Positions 6,467-7,876 of a stretch of DNA of 7,876 bases are shown here, piece after piece (positions within the stretch are counted from its first letter, which is position 1; each line of letters begins with the position of its first letter). This DNA comes from Bacteroidales bacterium (GTDB lineage Bacteria; Bacteroidota; Bacteroidia; Bacteroidales; UBA932): the NCBI GenBank assembly GCA_016295245.1, contig JAEDLO010000072.1, forward strand, positions 1 to 7,876. Direction: 5' to 3'. Position numbers and translations under genes: made by a program. The notes beneath the pieces are model-generated. The model searched no databases and was not told the origin of the DNA. It saw nothing but the letters and a program-made list of their open reading frames with translations.

Positions 6467-7876
6467 ATGAAAAGCTTTCTTTCAATACTCCGGAAGTACT
6501 CCCTTGCGATGGTGATGAACTTCCTCGGACTTGCGCTCGGCTTCACGGCATTCCTGGTCCTGATGGTCCAGGTCAATTATGAGAGCAGTTTCGACAGGAA
6601 CCACCCGACTTCAGGCAGGATCTACCGAGTGGACAAGACCGGGTTCAGCAAGGATGACCTCTTCAGGAACATCCATCCTCGCGGCTACGCCGACGACGTC
6701 CTTTCCTGCTCTCCCCACATCGAGGCCGGAAGCATCACCTGCCCCTTCATCGGCAGCATCATCTTCAATGTGGAAAGGGCTAACGGGAGAGTAGGCGAAC
6801 CGTTCGAAGCGTCAGTAAATCTGGTATATCCTGAGTTGTTCGAGGTGTTCGGCGCCACTTTCGCCGAAGGTGATGCCTCCGCCCTTGCCGACCTGCGCAC
6901 GGTTGCGATACCCCGTTCCCTTGCGAGAAAGCTTTTCGGAAACGATTCCGCAGTGGGTCAGGTGATTACCCACAACGAGATGGGCATCTTCGGTGATGAC
7001 CGGGGCCGGAACTTTGTCGTCGGCGCCGTCTATGAGGACTTTCCGGAGAACTCCCAGATGAGCAACGAAATATACTTGAATGTCGGGGACATCCAGAAGG
7101 GCAATTACGGAGGTGCGAACTTCAACTGCTACCTGCTGCTGGACTCCCCTGACAGCAGGGAGCTCGTAGAGAAGACCTTCAACGACTCGTTCAACTACGA
7201 GAGCGACTGGCTCACCGGCATCGAGCTCACCCCTGTGGAGGACATCTATTTCGAGGATGCCGGCAGCCCGATCTACAAGAACGGCAGCCGCAGCCAGATG
7301 TGGATACTCATCTGCATCTCCATCGTCGTGCTCCTAATCGGAGGCATCAACTACACCACCTTCTTCACCGCGCTTGCGCCTATGCGCGTCAAGAGCGTGA
7401 ACACCAGGAAGATACTCGGAAGCAGCGTGAGCTCGCTGCGAGTGGGAATGGTGCTTGAAGCCGTGATCTTCAGCCTTGCCGCCTATGGCCTCACCCTGTG
7501 CATCATCTCCCCAGTCAGCTCGGCACTCACCGCGGAGGGCATCGTGGATATGCCGTTCCGCTTCGCGCAGCAGCCGTCCCTGATTGCCCTTTCGGCAGCG
7601 ACTGCCCTGCTCACCGGCCTTGTCGCCGGGCTGTTCCCGAGCATCTATGTCACCAGCGTGCCGCCGGCCTTCGCCCTCAAGGGAGATATGGCATATTCGC
7701 TCTCGGGAAAGCGTTTCCGCTCCGTGATGATGATGCTGCAGTACGCGGTGTCCTTCACCCTGCTGATCTTTGTCATCTCCCTCTACAGGCAGAACAATTA
7801 TCTTCTCGGTCGCGACAACGGTTTCGAGAAGGACAAGGTCGCTGTGGTCAAGATCTCCCAGAACCTGTATAATCAG
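6467..7876 (+). CDS. FtsX/MacB-type ABC transporter permease 3, 3' truncated
   Basis: Third permease, open from the ATG at 6467 to the last base: 470 codons with no stop, so about 300 residues are probably missing compared with its neighbours. Hydrophobic segments by eye: about 13-34, 278-301, 326-350, 373-395 and 417-440, which is one full unit plus the next TM. After TM1 comes NYESSFDRNHP then GRIYRVDK, a recognisable form of the SYDxFH...RIYRV family motif. The periplasmic MacB_PCD domain spans about 35-275, with VVGAVYEDFPENSQ at 184-197 and the strand LFEVFGATFAEGD. The first coupling-helix motif is VKSVNTRKILGSS (308-320). ATG 6467 is preferred; an in-frame TTG lies directly before it, and the ATPase stop is 18 bases upstream in the same frame. 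There is no Shine-Dalgarno. Of the three permeases it keeps the N-terminal family motif best. Whether the gene is intact downstream cannot be seen. Confidence 0.93.
   Translation, partial: MKSFLSILRKYSLAMVMNFLGLALGFTAFLVLMVQVNYESSFDRNHPTSGRIYRVDKTGFSKDDLFRNIHPRGYADDVLSCSPHIEAGSITCPFIGSIIFNVERANGRVGEPFEASVNLVYPELFEVFGATFAEGDASALADLRTVAIPRSLARKLFGNDSAVGQVITHNEMGIFGDDRGRNFVVGAVYEDFPENSQMSNEIYLNVGDIQKGNYGGANFNCYLLLDSPDSRELVEKTFNDSFNYESDWLTGIELTPVEDIYFEDAGSPIYKNGSRSQMWILICISIVVLLIGGINYTTFFTALAPMRVKSVNTRKILGSSVSSLRVGMVLEAVIFSLAAYGLTLCIISPVSSALTAEGIVDMPFRFAQQPSLIALSAATALLTGLVAGLFPSIYVTSVPPAFALKGDMAYSLSGKRFRSVMMMLQYAVSFTLLIFVISLYRQNNYLLGRDNGFEKDKVAVVKISQNLYNQ

Noticed and set aside
6579..6794. 71-codon + strand frame in the 5' part of permease 3
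   Set aside because: It is out of frame with the real permease and has Ser/Thr/Pro-rich low complexity and no motif.
7498..7872. 124-codon + strand frame near the window end
   Set aside because: It is out of frame with permease 3, which continues uninterrupted through the same bases with conserved membrane segments. The His/Arg/Pro-rich product is a frame shadow.

Overview
The window is a single-strand slice of an ABC export operon of the MacA/MacB type, most probably from a Bacteroidota (Bacteroidales-like) genome. Three things point there: the permeases are the roughly 780-800 residue, two-domain FtsX/MacB_PCD proteins common in that phylum; none of the four visible starts has a purine-rich Shine-Dalgarno sequence; and short AT-rich gaps separate genes of about 50% GC (judged by eye). 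I cannot name the genus. A mid-GC gut Bacteroidales lineage is plausible but is inference.

Layout, all on the + strand: 1-996, the C-terminal 331 residues of a HlyD/MacA-like periplasmic adaptor whose N-terminus lies outside the window; 1012-3339, permease 1 (775 aa); 3343-5733, permease 2 (796 aa); 5768-6448, a LolD/MacB-type ATPase (226 aa) with all ABC motifs; 6467-7876, the first 470 residues of permease 3, still open at the window edge. Gaps are 15, 3, 34 and 18 bases. No terminator, RNA gene, repeat array, CRISPR, insertion sequence or attachment site was seen, and no stretch over 300 bases lacks a gene.

By analogy with MacAB-TolC, the ATPase would dimerise in the cytoplasm and drive FtsX-type permeases in the inner membrane. 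The permeases would move their periplasmic domains by mechanotransmission, and the adaptor would link them to a TolC-like outer-membrane channel. One ATPase serving three divergent permeases suggests heterodimeric or alternative permease pairs, but the sequence alone does not prove this. The substrate is unknown; peptides, lipids or drugs are all possible.

I found no evidence of a wholly new system. The points most worth a second look are the adaptor-permease-permease-ATPase-permease order, the divergence of the three permeases at their N-termini, the adaptor hairpin tip, and the AT-rich gap before the ATPase gene.
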